A DNA stretch of 64,000 nucleotides from Terfezia claveryi (GCA_015179025.1 WHUX01000112.1:62001-126000), one strand, 5' to 3'. Counted from the stretch's first letter, positions 11,474 to 24,814 are shown. Program-made: numbers and translations. The notes: generated by a model from the letters alone, not told the origin.

Positions 11474-13330
11474 TTGCACAACCTTCTCGTAGACAATATG
11501 TCTAGGCTTGAGACTCTCGTGGGGACCCTGCATAAGAGGCACCAAACTTTGCATATCAGGAGGAGTAAGACATACATTGCATCTTTAATGCAGGGTACAA
11601 AACCTTTTGCCACCTATCTGTTCCCCTACGTCACGTCTACTTTGAGCTCAACAGGTACTGGAAATAATTGGCACTCTATAACCCAACTGCATGGACAGAT
11701 ATGTCTCTAGATTTGTTTGCAATCGGTCCGTCAGAAGCAGTAGAGTATGTCTCATTCAACAAAAATTCTCACTGGGACCTAGTTAACATAAAAAATCCGC
11801 CAAATTCATAATTATATTAAAAATGAATAATATACATGAGAAAAGAAAACTGGTCACTTGGTTATTGCAAAATTAAATCACACGGGTTGAGATAGGTTTT
11901 TTTGACAAGTGGCATAGATAAGTATGTAGAAGGAAATCGACCCAGACTAGAAATCGACAGGGCCTTACCAAAGCCTAATCCAACCACACTGCGCTATCTA
12001 ATCCTCGTACAACATCAGTATGATAGATACTCTGTACCTACTGTGAGGGATCATAAAACAAATACCATGCCTGACACCCTCTACAGTATCCAACGAACCA
12101 CACTACACCACACCACCCAACAATAAATGCCTCTCAGGTTCCCGTGCCCGCTTGTTTGCAATCTCGTCTTCTAGGCCTTTAACGCCTATCATATACCGGT
12201 ATCTTGAACATCAATTCAGAAACTGGGCAAATAAGACGTTGAACTCTTGCAAGTCCCTGTCCACGACAGCCACGCTCGCTTTACTTCTTCGGCAAGCAGA
12301 TTCTCCCTCAATAATGCCCTGGCTATCAATATAAGCTGCTTGGAGTCATGGTGGTTGTGGTGTCGTGGTGGTTGAGCATGAGCCATCCATGACGCAAATG
12401 TTTCGGAACATATCTGCTATGGGCCAGCTGTTCTTATGTTGACAGGGGAAGATGCTGGTGCTATAGACATTCCTTTTGAGGATGGATCAGAATGATTTGT
12501 GTCTCGGAACGGAAGCAGACGAGCCGGCGACCATTTTGGAGAATGTTTACATAGGCTAGACACATCGCCGCCCAGACGAACATAATTTAATACATGCGAA
12601 ATCTAAATAAAACCCATACACCGACAATACAAGCACTTTCTACTCTGGTTCGGTCACATTCTACAACAGCAGACACTCACCTCCTGACGGTTCAACAACT
12701 TGCTTGACATATCACACTTCAACTTCAACATTAAACAGATTTTTGGGAGCGAAGAACGTCATTGCGGATTGCCTTAGCGAGAGGAGGGGGGTACTGTACT
12801 ATACATAACCTCTGGAGGAGAGTTGTTTTGGGGGAGGTTGTAGTTGAGGGTAACCAGTGGAGGAGTGTGTTTAAGGAACCAGCATGGCCAACCTTGTTTC
12901 CTGCCCCTCCAATCCGGATGCGATTTCCATATCGCATGTCTTGGGGCTGAGCACGCGGCTGTTGTTAGGCTGCTGCACCTTCCTTGGGGAAAAAGGTGCA
13001 TCTACAGGGGTATTTTGAGGAAGGGTTCATCCTACGAGTAGGAGGTGCGGATCCCCTCCTTCCTATTTCGGAAAAGTGTGCATATGCAAATATATGTAGG
13101 CATAATATCCGTAGAACAACAATCTCAACCCCCACCCACAAAACACAGCTCACCCCCTCCCAGCTCACCCCTTCCCAGCTCAAACCGACCCAGCTGACAA
13201 CCCGGCGTCAAAGATGGCACTTTATTATGTCGGAGGCCCCCCGGTTTCCTTTTGCGCTGAGAACACCGTCTTTAGGCCTTTCTTCTTCTTCCGGCCATTG
13301 GGACCAGCTGAGATGGCAATATCAATCGGA
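11474..13330. other. Intergenic, no supported gene
   Basis: Starts with the right TTGC duplication. Open frames are short and unconvincing. A small direct repeat of a CAGCTCACCCC-type unit lies at about 13140-13190. An ATG frame at 13214-13375 (53 codons) looks mildly coding but has no recognisable relative. Confidence 0.4.
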
Positions 13331-13656
13331 TCAACACTGAGAATTTGGTCTGTCTCCGGAATTTTCCCACATTAAGATCCTCCATGTTCCTCCTGGATGG
13401 GATGTGAAAACGTAGTCTTTTCTGGCAATCCGGCAGTAGAGGGACCATGCATTCTTATGGAGATGGAGCCTGTCAGTCTCCTGAATGTGGAGCTGCTGCT
13501 CCTCACAGCAGGGATTGCATTTCCAATACCCTCCGCTACAATCACTTGCAGTACGGTAGTAGTGAATGATATGGATGAACACACAAAAGCAGATGCGCCC
13601 ATCGACTCAGTGCTCGAAAGCAGCAATGAAAGCAAAAACAGTGTGACCAGGAACAT
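13331..13656 (-). CDS. Possible small secreted Cys-containing protein (two exons)
   Basis: Tentative model: exon 1 at 13583-13656 and exon 2 at 13331-13535, with a 47-nt intron (13536-13582) starting GTGTTC and ending TTGTAG. It would encode 92 residues: a hydrophobic leader (MFLVTLFLLSLLLSSTES), then a short chain with a CNPCC cluster and further Cys residues. A signal peptide plus several Cys is typical of fungal small secreted proteins. The donor is weak, and the opposite strand is also partly open, so this could be chance. No relative recognised. Confidence 0.33.
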
Positions 13657-14627
13657 ATAGCCATAGTACAGGGAATAAAGCTGTTGAAGGTGTTTTTTTT
13701 TTTTTTGTCTTTTTCCTTGGTTGTACATTCACTTCCCATTTTAAATATATAAACCATGCTATACATATGCAGTTATATGTCTGCATATGCAATTTTATAT
13801 TTACTGGACTTGCTCTGAGTCGTACAATAATATAACTATCGGTGTCTAGGCAAAAACCTAGCACCCAGTGTCCTAGCGGTTACACTCTCCAACAGGATAT
13901 GAGCCCGGTGCGCATGAGGGCACAAGTTCGATTCGCTAGGACAAAAGGAAGGGTATTATCGATATTTACCGTAATATGAACCCCCGCTGCAGTTTGTTGT
14001 GAAAGTTTATTAGCCCTACCAGGAGCAGTAATTGTTGATTTGATCCCGGTGTGCGGTTTGGGGGGAAGTGTGAGCGTACAATATGCGTGCAGTACCTGCG
14101 CCCAACAGGAAGGGGGTCATGCCAACCAAACTAGGCTGTTTCAATTACTATGACCACCAAAATCTTTTGATACTATACCGGTACTTGGAATATATCTATA
14201 CTTTAAATATATAGCATACATGAAAGAAAGTGAAGAGAAAATCCGGAACGTATCAACACAAATGGTTCCCTAGCTACATAAATACAGAACCAGATGAAGC
14301 TCTTAAGAAAGTATACAAGAAGAGAAACATGAGAAAAGGTAGCTGAAAAGGGAATAATAATCAATGCATCTAACCCACCTGCCTGCAACCCCAGAAACAA
14401 AGAAGCCTGAGGTATCATGAAAGTGATATACGCGAAGCAATGAAAGACTCGGAAACACTATAATGTCAATACAGCAATAAACAGTAACAAATACATGCCC
14501 GCCTCAAATCCAGGAAGAAGGGAACCCAGTGTAATCAAGCAATACATCCATACTCCGCGGCACACGGAAGGAAAGAAAGCAATAAACGTGCAACAGCAAT
14601 AGCAGCAATAACAGGAATTCCAACCCC
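13657..14627. other. Intergenic, 3' flank of MED12
   Basis: No gene seen. It contains a T-run at 13691-13706, a tRNA-like palindromic segment at 13870-13942 and a diverged TGCCAACCAAACTAG motif near 14119. Confidence 0.4.
13870..13942 (+). repeat. tRNA-like element, possible SINE head or tRNA relic
   Basis: A 73-nt segment flanked by perfect 9-bp inverted ends (GTCCTAGCG and CGCTAGGAC). It contains an A-box-like TAGCGGTTACACT and a B-box-like GTTCGATTC at plausible spacing. The T stem does not pair, so it is not a working tRNA. Confidence 0.3.
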
Positions 14628-17600
14628 TCAGCCCGCCTTTTCCCTTTCTAACTTAGCGCACTTCGACTTCCTCGTCCTGAAAAGCGTCAAGCTCAGACTC
14701 GTATCGTTTTCACCCATTATGGGGGTGGGGTCTTGTAGTAGTTCCCAGGACTTGACTGGATAATCCATTAGTTTTCCTGCGCGGGTGGCTTTTAGCCAGT
14801 CACCGGGGTAATCAACGTTGCCCAGCAGGTAGCCGAGCATGGGAGGTGGGTTTTTATATCGGAGGAAGCGACGGATAGCAAGACGAGATTCTTCGGACAG
14901 ATCTTAAACGGAACAATTAGTAAGGAAGCAGTACAAGATAGAGCACAGTAACCTACCATCGACGAAACAAGTTATGACATCTATGACATGATCAAAGAGA
15001 GGCTCATCACTTTGAAGGTATTCGTTCTGTTTATGACAGTGCACATTAGTATTTTCCCAATGAGCCTATGATGGGCCTGGTCCATACCTGAAGTAAAGCA
15101 CATAAGCTCACAATCATGCGTGAATGGTCTGAAATGCCAACTTTAGAGGTTGAAGAGAACGCCGACCGATGCAAGATGATTATTCGAAGGAAAAGAATGA
15201 GCCAGCTCCGCAATTCCGAAATCAAAGTTTTTGGTGATACGATTTCCCCTGTCTTCGAATTAGAGCCTTCATCCTGCTGAGGCATTACATACTGCACAAG
15301 TGCATTCAGCTTGTCTACCAGGGCAGACGAGATGAGTGATCCACTGGCAGTTGGTACAGTCATATTAGTATTACTAGTAGCTTCTATAACTGCCAACAAC
15401 GCCCTCGCAAGGTACTCGTTATTCTCATTGACTTCCAGTGGTATTGAAAATGACATTGATTGTAGAAACAACTCCTCAGCGTGCGCTCGAATTTGCCGTG
15501 CACAATTCTCATCCAAGACGGAAACAAGATCAGACCAGATTGTCGCTTTCTGTTTGAAGCCCGAAACAATGCCCTGGAAAAACGTCTGTGTAATATTGGT
15601 GTTACTGCTTGGACTACCGCCTCGCTGGCCATCGAATATTATTCGCATCTTCAGCTGACATAGGCGTATTGAGAAATCATTCGCCAGTTGCAAAAGCCGA
15701 GAAACCTGGACATCGGTATCAGGGTCCGTTAGGTCACTAGAATCATGATCGTCCAGGAGGTGGTCGATAAGCAGCCTCAACCATTTTAACAATGCAGGCT
15801 GAGAATTCTTTGACAAGGGATCCAAAAGGTGTGCCTGTAGTAAATTTGGCTGAGAGGTCGACATACCCCGAAGGTGGTGTATTATCGGCTTCGATATTAC
15901 TAGCCCTCGAATTCGGTTATCTAGCTCAAAACTTCCCTCTGCCGCACAGAGCTCGATAGAGCGATGTATAATCTCAACCAGCAACCCCGGTGCATTCCTC
16001 TCAAATGCCTGTCTTTTCAGTTTCAGTGTGTATATCTCTTGGCCTGTGAGCTGACAGTCATCAAAAGATTCTCCCACAATCAACTCCAAGACCTGGGCTG
16101 AAAGTTCCGCGGCACTAGATCTTGAGTGCTTCACTCCGAGTGAGGGATCATTTAGAACTTGCAGAGCTGATTTGACGACAATATCCAGATCTACACATGA
16201 ACCCGCAATCAGCATCGCGAAGGTGTTCAAGAGAGGTGGTCGTTTTGCAGGATGTAAGAAAAGTCGATTGATCCAGTTGGTCATTAGAATATCGAAATTA
16301 CTTTGGTCTAGTTGTCGTAGTTTCATCAGGCTGGTTGCAGAGAAACGGTTGTAGGTAGCCTTCTCTCCCTTTAACTCCATTCGACAGACTATGGTCTCAA
16401 AGATCCTCGTTAAGGTCCCTTTGTCTATACTGGTTCCATTCTGCAGTATACGATCCATCTCCTCATTGAAATCGGCGGCGCTGTCTTGCATCACACTGAA
16501 AAACTCATTATCACTGACAGGTGAATGTGCCATAGGGTGCCGTTGGTCGTAAAGCGCTAAATCGTGCTGAAGCTGTTTCTGGGTATCTTCGTTGCAGACA
16601 GGGAAAGATGCAAGGTCGACGAAAGATGCTAGTACATATTTCTCAACAGTGCGACGAAGCTGTAACTTTTTATATCGGTTGAACAGTAGCTGCAATATAT
16701 CATTAACACACCCCAAAACGGAGAATATTTCAATGTTATATGTGATAGTATCTGCAATTGAGGACAGAACACCAGAGTTGTCCGAACTAGCTGTAGCTCT
16801 GAGGATATCCGCTAGGATGCCGTAATCGCTGAATTCCTCCAATACTTTACGTACAAGGAGGAATTGTTGTAGAGTGATTGCTGTTATACCTACTTCGACG
16901 GTCAGGTCTCGCCAGTTGTTGGGGCCGATTGGAGCGCCCTCAACAACATGTCGTTTCACAGCACTCCTAATCCATAGAGCAATATCTGTCATTTGGCTTC
17001 GACTGAGACCGCGGAGATACTTCAGTTCCTCAGTAGTGAATCTTGACGTGGGGCCAGGAGGAGGATACTCGGACAACAATCCACCTAGCCGTGAAGCAAC
17101 CAATTGCTTTGCGTTGTCTAGATACTGAGCCTCAGCAACAGTCGAAAAGCCAGCTCCATTCAGCAATGAGTTCCTCAGGTTTCTTGCATGATGCGACGCC
17201 CCAGCAAATGGAAGTTCCGCAAGTAGGCGAGCGTGACAAGGGTGATCTTTCTCCATACTTGTAAAGGCCCGAAGGACACCCCTCGCAATAAGCCACCTCA
17301 TATAGTTGGGTAGCGAAAATTTACCCGCCCTGACAAGCTCAGAAAGTAGCAGATAGACCTTTGTCTTGCTCCCGGGGACCGAAGAAAAACACTCAAGGAA
17401 CGTCATAATTGGTTCCTGTAAAGGCACCCCAGCTTTTGCCTCTTGCCTCAGTATTGCGGCTGCAAGGTAGACTCGGTAGAGGCCTACTCTAAGAGAAGTA
17501 ACAGACCATTCACAGAGACATTCTATGAATTTACTGTGATCTGGCATGACGCTGATGCAATCTTTAACTAGTTTGTCAAGGGCGAATGGTAAAGACGCGG

Positions 17601-19581
17601 AATCTAGAATGTCAATCACTAGCCTCTGGGGGGATAAGACTGTATCGGGCTTCGCCTTTGCTGCAAGGGATAGGGCATTGTTTCGGTATATGATGTTCTG
17701 TAGACATGCTTCGATATTAGAATTTCTCCTGTCAACGCAAAATTCCAATGTTTTTCTGTAGAGACTCCAGGTATTAGGTATTATGAGGGATTCGCGATGG
17801 GAAATGAGAATCTCCTAGTTCTAGGGTTAGTCACTGCGAGTAAAGATTGTATATTGACCAAATACTCACTGTTATAAAAACCGAAAGGCGCCGTAACAAG
17901 GGCAGATAGATATCCCTATCTTCGGATTGGAGGATCTAACTTTCCACATTAACCTAGGAAAACCAGGGGAAGAATATGATGGCTTTTACATACAATGTAT
18001 GCCTTGCCTAAGAGTGCCTCAGCAAAGCGATGACCAGTCCGCCGCACCCGCAATAAATCTTTCCAATATATGCTTGAAATGAGAAGGGATAACGGTAAAA
18101 GGTCCAAGTTCGGTCTTTCTAAAAAAGAAATATACCAGTGGAGGAAGGCTGTTCGGTCCAATAAGTGCTCCGAGTAGAGTTGTGCAGATAATCGAATGGC
18201 ATACACCATCTTCTTCTTCCATGCTGTGTCCATAGTGGTACCGCATTCTACAGTGGCCTTTTCGATAAACTGTATCACCTGGCCTGTCCACTCTTTTATC
18301 CATTTAGCTTCATTACCAAATGCTACTGAGCTGGCCCCTTTCCGCTTCAATCCTCGCAGTTCATTTGCACCAACACACCGAACGAACCAAATGGCTCGTG
18401 TAGGGGGGATATTTTTTGTTGAGCATTGATCTAATAACAATCTGCCCCGGACCCCATGGGGTATCGTTCGGGACAATCTCCGGAGCGAGACAGCAGGGTT
18501 AGCAAGATCACGCAGCCACGCCTCCCGCTTTGCATCTGAAAGAGTCACTCTGGGAGGAGGTTTGAAGGTGGAGGGAGCTGTGATGCGATTGTAGTTTTGA
18601 CGTTTTGCGAGGACCTCTAGAAAAAGATCGGATAAATGTCGGATGCCGGTCTTTTGTTTTAATGTTGGCCACACATGAGTGCGTGCATTCTGATGCTCAT
18701 TCTGAGGATAAAGTAAGCCCAATCCCATACAATCACTCCACTTTGGCAGATACATACTGTCACTTTACCCAGACCAAGCGAGGACTTATCATATTGACCA
18801 TTTCTCGCCTGTGCCTCTGTAACTTGATCCTCAGGGTGATTTCCTTTCCATGGGAAAAAGTCCGAGTGTTCTATTCGAACCCACCGTTAGCACATCAACT
18901 TCCACAACTTAGACAATGATAACTCCTACTTTTACTAGGATATATTGGCGCCATTGACGGAGTCTCCAATACATATGGCTTTGGGCGGGTATCCCTCTTT
19001 GAGGCTGACATAACCATAGCTGGCTTTGATATTTGCGGTTTGAACTGCCTCTGTCGGGAACCTATAGGGCCTCTGGAGACTGTGGGTGTTGCAGGGCCTC
19101 TACTCGCGGGTTGAATAGTAGATGGCGAAACGAATGACATGGGCGGGGCTGCTGTAGAAGCATCAAGTGCTTGGCCCCCGAAACCCAGGCGCCTTTTATG
19201 GCGCGAATTCAGTACTGTGGCTCTTGCCGGAGGTGGAGGATCAAGCGGACCTTGAGCACCCGCAATGCCAGAACCTCCATCCCCACCCAAATCTCGAGCC
19301 CTAGGGTCATTGTCTCGTATTGTCGCCATGGATCCAATGATGGGTGCTTGCGCGGTTTGCGGTAATGAGGGTGCGGTCAGGTCTATGTAGACGACATCTC
19401 CTCCACCTCCGTGGGCGACCGAGGGCTTCCGTACTCCTGAATCCTGAGGCCGTGAAGTTAACGATGGTGCACGTGGACGACTGGTGGCTCGAGTGGGGAT
19501 GTTGAGTTGAATATTATTATGATGTTGTCCCTGACTGCCTCGCCGAGTGCCCGTTCCGTGTTGGTTCTGAATTGCGGCCAT
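14628..19581 (-). CDS. MED12: Mediator subunit 12 (Srb8), kinase module
   Basis: MED12 joins CDK8-cyclin C and MED13 in the dissociable kinase module of Mediator and modulates RNA polymerase II transcription in the nucleus. Seven exons on the minus strand: 18936-19581, 18758-18870, 17994-18701, 17870-17935, 15112-17814, 14957-15065, 14628-14902. All phases agree and the total is 4620 nt, 1539 residues. Exon 1 is low-complexity (Pro, Ser, Arg). Exon 2 reads HSDFFPWKGNHPEDQ, the hallmark just before the Med12 domain. Exon 3 carries REAWLRDLANPAVSLRRLSR and IPHGVRGRLLLDQC, diagnostic for the Med12 domain. The C-terminus has SWELLQDPTPIMGENDTSLS, the conserved MED12 tail. Introns are 46-65 nt with good branch sites. 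The start is the first in-frame ATG, at 19581. It is divergent from SRP68. Confidence 0.97.
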
Positions 19582-21743
19582 CGATGCCGGGGGTGGTGGT
19601 ACGGAGCTGCTGGGGTGAAACAACTTTTGTGATCGGCAGGCGTGCGATAGCGAGCAGAACAGGTACTGTACCCTTGGAGAGAAAATGTTGACACTCGGGG
19701 GGGGTATAATTCTACTGGAACATGGCTGATTCCCAGTATCTGGTGCTTGATGTAAATATAATTAAGGGATTAATGGATGAGGTTGTTTTTCTTTGGGGGT
19801 GGGAGGAGGAGGAGGGGGGGGGGGGGGGTTTGAGAAGCTTCGGTTTGTTGACTTGTAAGCGAAATTCCCCGGGCTACTTACCAACACTACGATCGAAACA
19901 ACAAGAGAGTCGAAGGCAGAAGTCGAATTTGGCTGGTATAGACAAATATGGGGGGCCTCTAATTAATCATTTCATTGTCTGTAGAGGCATGTACTGTACT
20001 TTTACTCGTAGGTCGCAGGGTCCCAGGCCAAGGCTACCTACCTTCGATGCTTACTTACCTTGTGATTATTTCAGTATAGTTAGTTATACGCAGCCTCAGG
20101 AATTCCCCAGCCCACAGCTGATAGACAAGCTGTACCGGAACTGTACGTTTGAAAATCTCTAACCGGTACCTTTCTCACGGTCGGCAACGAGAACCAGTCA
20201 GTTACCAGTGCAGTTACAGCAGTTATCGCGAGGGTGATAAAACCTGCTCTCAGTAGAGCTGTGATACCTATCTGGTGGGCGTGACAATAATGATAACGCT
20301 GCTGCATGACTGGCAAGACACTCGTCTAGGAGAAGCAAGCAGCCCCCCCCCTCCCCAACCCCAACCCCAACCTGACGGCATCCATCCAGCCTGAGGTTTA
20401 TGGTTACATAACGAGACAGAGGTATGTACGTACCTAGGCCAATCCACGGCCCGGGGAACAGGACAGCAGCCATGTGGTCCAGATTGTTACACAGGCCGGC
20501 CCTGTGCCTGGGCGCAATCGCTGAAAGCAACTCTGGAAAGCTGAATATACCTACTTACCTACACACGTCTAGGCCAGCCCTTGTATTTGAGTGAAACTTG
20601 GAGGCCGTTCATCCTCAGCAGATCCCAACCCCAGATACCCCAACCAGACTGCAGATCATCCAGTATGTAAAACGTGCAAGCAGTTGCAAATCCCGACTCA
20701 CATGAATTAGGGCTGCGTTTCTCCCCCGCATGGCAGCAACGTACTACTTGTACGTACCTCCATAACTTAACTCTACTCCACCAGTACCTCCTACTCTGTC
20801 TCCGCCAAGGCTATTTTCTTGGGATGTTCATTTATAAATGTTACGTGGATCAACAACGCTGGAAGGCCAGTTTGTATCTTGTTACAATGATGGCGGAATA
20901 CCGTGGGTTTTAACCCCTGAAGGCCCTGTGGTAGGCGTTTCCGTCGATCGAACGAAGGTATCTGCAAGTTTGAGTGAGACTTTCCCAAGGCCCTGGTACT
21001 GTAGAGTGGTTCAGTACATACAGTTGTATATTGCATTGCTGTGGGTTCTACTCTTACTAAGCCTTGCCTCTCAATACCTACAGTACAACTCTACACTTCA
21101 ACTCCCCTATAAAACGTGATTGACATATTCTGAAAAATCGAAGCAATAGGGCAAAGACCTCAATTGTTAAGAATTAATACCGGGGCTCAGCATGTGTCTG
21201 TGTTAAAGGAGGTTCACATTTCGTAATTTTCTCTGGCTGTAAAGTTCTTCTCTGCTTCGTAGAAAACCCAGCAGCTATTCCTGCAGCCAGGTGGTTACTC
21301 ACAGCAAAGTACAAGAGGGGAGTGAGGAAGGCTCCTCATCAGAGCCACATGTACAGAACCAAAGAATATGGCAACCAGCAAGTATGAGGATAGTAGTATC
21401 GTGCTCTGGACGCCCCTTGCCTTTGGCTGTTTGCAACATCACTCGTAATTGCACATGAGCTAGTAGTATTATCACAATGGTCATAACGGTGGTGATGCTG
21501 CACTGTTAAAAGTACGGTAAATATAACTCGTGCCCTATCCTTTGGTTCTGTATTTATGTAGCTTAGAGACCATTTGTTTTGAGAAATTCTGGAATTTTTT
21601 TTCTTCCCCTTCCTTCATGTAGCTCTGTATCTATAGGAAAACAACAGTGTTGAAACAGCCCAACCTCATTTAACTCTAAACCTGCACCACGCCTTCTCAC
21701 CCCACTACCCACGTGTCCATATAAACCACACCATTAATTCGCA
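19582..21743. other. Divergent intergenic region between MED12 and SRP68
   Basis: 2.2 kb with no supported gene. It must hold the promoters of both genes. Low-complexity tracts include a G-run at about 19814-19828 and CCCCAA repeats at about 20350-20373. No specific regulatory site can be named. Confidence 0.5.
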
Positions 21744-23733
21744 ATGGATACAATCAGCTTCATCTCCTCCCTCCGGCAGCAAGCTTTGCTCCTCGGAGAC
21801 TACAATGCCTACCGGCAAATGTGTTCTCGACGGCTCGCAAAGCTGCGCAAGAAACTTGGACGAGTTAATGATCTGAGGAAGAAGGACCAGAAACCGGCGC
21901 CGGTGACGGCAGAGGATGTTGTGAAGGATCCTGCGTGTGTCGCTCCTACCCTTAGAGCTCTTGGGTGTGGGCAGCATTGGGACTAACGTTTAACAATCGG
22001 GGAGTTATTAGATATACTCATCTCCTCATCTACCCTAGCGAACGGGCATGGGCTCACGCAATGCACATGAAGTCCTTAACTGCCGACAGTCCAGATACGG
22101 TCTCACCGGAACTAAAGGCCCATATACGATCCCGACTCGCGAAAGCGGCATCCTACGCAAAACAGATTGGACAACTATACACCACCCCCGGGTCCAACGC
22201 TAGCGATGTGGATATCATTGAGGCTGCAGCATACGCAACATCCCTCTTGGGAGCACTGGCATTCGAGAAAGGGCATTGGGATGATGCGTTGAGAGAGTTT
22301 GCAATTAGTAGGATGTGTTATGATGCGTTGTTGGGTTCTGGTGGAAAAAATGGGGAGGTGTATAAAGAGTTTTTGACGAGTACGGTGGAGCCGAGTATTA
22401 GGTATTCGGCTTATCAGAATGGGATTGCGAGGACGGTGGATATTGGGGTACTGGCGAGGCAGTTTTTCCCGAAAGAGGCGGAGAAGGAGTTGGTTGAGAG
22501 ATTGAAGAGGGTGCACTCTGGGGTGTTTGGGGGGACTGCTGCAGGGGAGGCGATGGAGGGAGTGGAGCAGGCTTTGCTGGTTACTGAGGTTTTTTGGAGG
22601 AGAAGGAGAGCTCCAGTTGAGGAGGCGGATATTGCGGTTGCTTTGGGCGTGGCAAAGAAGGCTGAGGAGGAGCTGGGGAGGGTGTTGGATGGCAAGAAGG
22701 CTGGCTCAGGTTCTGGGGGGAAGAAGACAGCGGAGGATTTCGATGGGGTTTTGGCGGCATGGCAGGAGTGCGTGGATGAGACGAAAAAGGCGATTGAGAA
22801 GGCTCATGGAGAGGGAGTTAGTGGTGCAGATCCGAGATTGCAAAATTTGCATTTGATTTACACATATGTGAACTATGGGTTGATCGGCTGGAGGGTGGGT
22901 AGGAATAGGGTTATGGCGGAGGAGATTGAGAAGGGGCTGAGGGAGGCGGAGGAGGTACAGGGGGGGAAGGTGAAGGAGTTAGTGGTGTTGTATGATGCTA
23001 TATTACAGGTAGGGAGTCACTTGGGCAGTAACCTATCTGATAGGCTGGGATTGTGGTTAATACTTGGTCACTATAGAGTCTGGATCAAATAGTAGAATTG
23101 CCTGGTGTAGCTGCGGATGAGGATTTCTTCCAAGAACTAGAAGCAAAGCGTGGCCTCTTTGCTGCACTTAGGTACCTATTCACCACCCTATCATTCCTGA
23201 TTACCCCTAGAACTTCATAGTAATATTAACTTGCTCCTAGATGCTCTGCCATCGCCCCCTCCCACCTCGCTACGAACACTCGCAACACACTCGCCCTGTA
23301 CCACCGTGCCTTAATCCACATTACCACCTCCCTCTCTCGTCTCCCCTCCTCCTCCTCCTCCTCCAAACTCGACATCTCCACTACTGACGCCCAGTCTCTA
23401 AAATCCCACCTACAAGCCCTCGTCACGCGGTACATCGCCCTCATCCAACTCCAGGACTACATCCAAAAAACGCAGAAAGACTCCCCGGCGACCCATGCCG
23501 CGCTCATTGATACCCTAGGGACTTATAATGAAAAGATTGTTTTTGACAATTTGGTACCAGTGAATAATGGGGTTGAGGCGGTGCCTGTCAAGCCGGTGTT
23601 CTTTGATATCGCGTGGAATTTCGTGGGGTATCCGGTTAAGGGGGAGGAGAAGAAGGTGGAGGTGCAGAAGAAGAAGGAAGAACGGGCGCCGACGAAGAAA
23701 GGGGGGTTCTTGGGGGGGTTGTTTGGGCGATAG
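21744..23733 (+). CDS. SRP68: Signal recognition particle subunit SRP68
   Basis: SRP68 forms a heterodimer with SRP72 and binds SRP RNA, supporting targeting of nascent chains to the ER. Four exons: 21744-21934, 22012-23008, 23077-23171, 23241-23733, total 1776 nt, 591 residues, all phases consistent. The N-terminal RNA-binding region shows RQQALLLGDYNAYRQMCSRR and, across intron 1, YTHLLIYPSERAWAHAM, characteristic of the family. Helical-repeat sequence follows, and the C-terminus has FFDIAWNFVGYP and a basic, Gly-rich tail. The intron-1 donor could instead be at 21965, adding 10 residues without changing the frame; I prefer 21935 because the join then reads as in relatives. The second half of exon 2 is unusually G-rich. 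It converges on FYV7 with a 165-bp gap. Confidence 0.94.
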
Positions 23734-23898
23734 GAAGGTCTTTGAGGTTGGGGAGAGATCTGGGGTGATATACTTGTAGAGAAGAATATCAATACGCGTT
23801 TTCGGTAATTTGTGATATAATACAAACTAAGGAACGAGGAAAATGGTTTAAAATTTAAATTCCGTGAGCCTCAGGGTAATCCCCTTTTCCCAAAACTT

Positions 23899-24814
23899 CT
23901 ATCGACGATCCCCCATCTGCCTCTTGATTTTTTCCAGTAACAACCCGCTCTGCTTCCCTAACTTGACTTGCCCCGTCCTAGTCTTTGCATTAACAGCTTT
24001 ATTCCACCTCTCCCTCTCCTGTTCTCTCCGCCGCCTCTCTGCCTCCCGCTCCTCGAGCATTTTCTTGTGCGCCTCCCGCTCTGCCGCAACCAGTGCCGCT
24101 TCGGACAATTCCTTGTCGAATCGGCTAGGGCGGTGGTGCTTACGAACCCTTCCTCCTCCACCACCACCTCCTCCTCCTCCTACTACTACTACACCTCTCT
24201 CTCCCCGAGGTCGATCTTTCCTCTCCTTCTCCTCTCTCTCTTCTTTCTCATCTTCTTCCTTTCTGCGGGCTATTCGATCAGGATGCATCTCCACCCCTTC
24301 GCACTTCTTCCCAGCATCGTCACGGATCCCATTCCACTCTTCATCATCTTCTTCTTCCCCATGAGCAATTGGAGTCCCGCTCCTTTTCCTCCTCCTCTTC
24401 CTCCTCCTCTCAGCCTCTTCCTCCTCCGCTAACCGCGCAAGTTCCTCGAATCGACGTTTTCCGGCATCTAGTTCTTCTGCATTTTGGGACTTTACTTTCC
24501 GGAAGGTCTTGACGACCTTGGCTTTGTGGATTAGGGTGGCTTTGATTTTTTCGACTGTTGGAATTGGGGGGGGGGGGTTAATATTGGAGTTTTATTTTGG
24601 GGGGAAGGTTGGGAGGAGGAGGAGGGGAGAGAGGGGAGGTACGTTTGCGACGGTGAGTCCCGTCGGGGAGAGTCAGGTTGGTGTATTTCTGGATGCGGGA
24701 GAAGCCGGTGGGGTTGAGGTTTTCGTGGGAGGTGGGTTTGCGGGTGGGGCGGTGGCCGGGTCCGGGGCCGGCGCCGGTTCGTGATACCGCATCCATTGGT
24801 GAGCAAGACTCCAT
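23899..24814 (-). CDS. FYV7: rRNA-processing protein FYV7; start codon lies in a transposon end
   Basis: FYV7 is a basic nucleolar protein needed for small-subunit rRNA processing. Two exons, 24643-24814 and 23899-24554, with an 88-nt intron; 828 nt, 275 residues. Exon 1 carries LTLPDGTHRRK, and exon 2 opens EKIKATLIHKAKVVKTF, matching the family's conserved N-terminal block. Charged coiled-coil sequence follows, then a poly-Gly run, and the C-terminus reads RTGQVKLGKQSGLLLEKIKR, the conserved tail. The two in-frame ATGs (24814 and 24796) both lie in the terminal repeat of the pogo-like element, whose end is at 24787. No other in-frame ATG occurs before the conserved block. Whether the gene is still expressed is unknown. 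Confidence 0.85.

Noticed and set aside
13870..13942. Functional tRNA gene
   Set aside because: A- and B-box-like sequences and pairing ends are present, but the T stem cannot form and no discriminator base remains.
18895..19623. MED12 starting at a non-ATG codon at 19623
   Set aside because: That position is TTG; the first in-frame ATG is 19581, and upstream codons have no support.
22175..22695. Minus-strand frames inside SRP68
   Set aside because: Antisense shadows of SRP68 exon 2.
23864..24432. Plus-strand Ser/Pro/Leu-rich frames
   Set aside because: Antisense of the FYV7 coding exon, which has clear family motifs.
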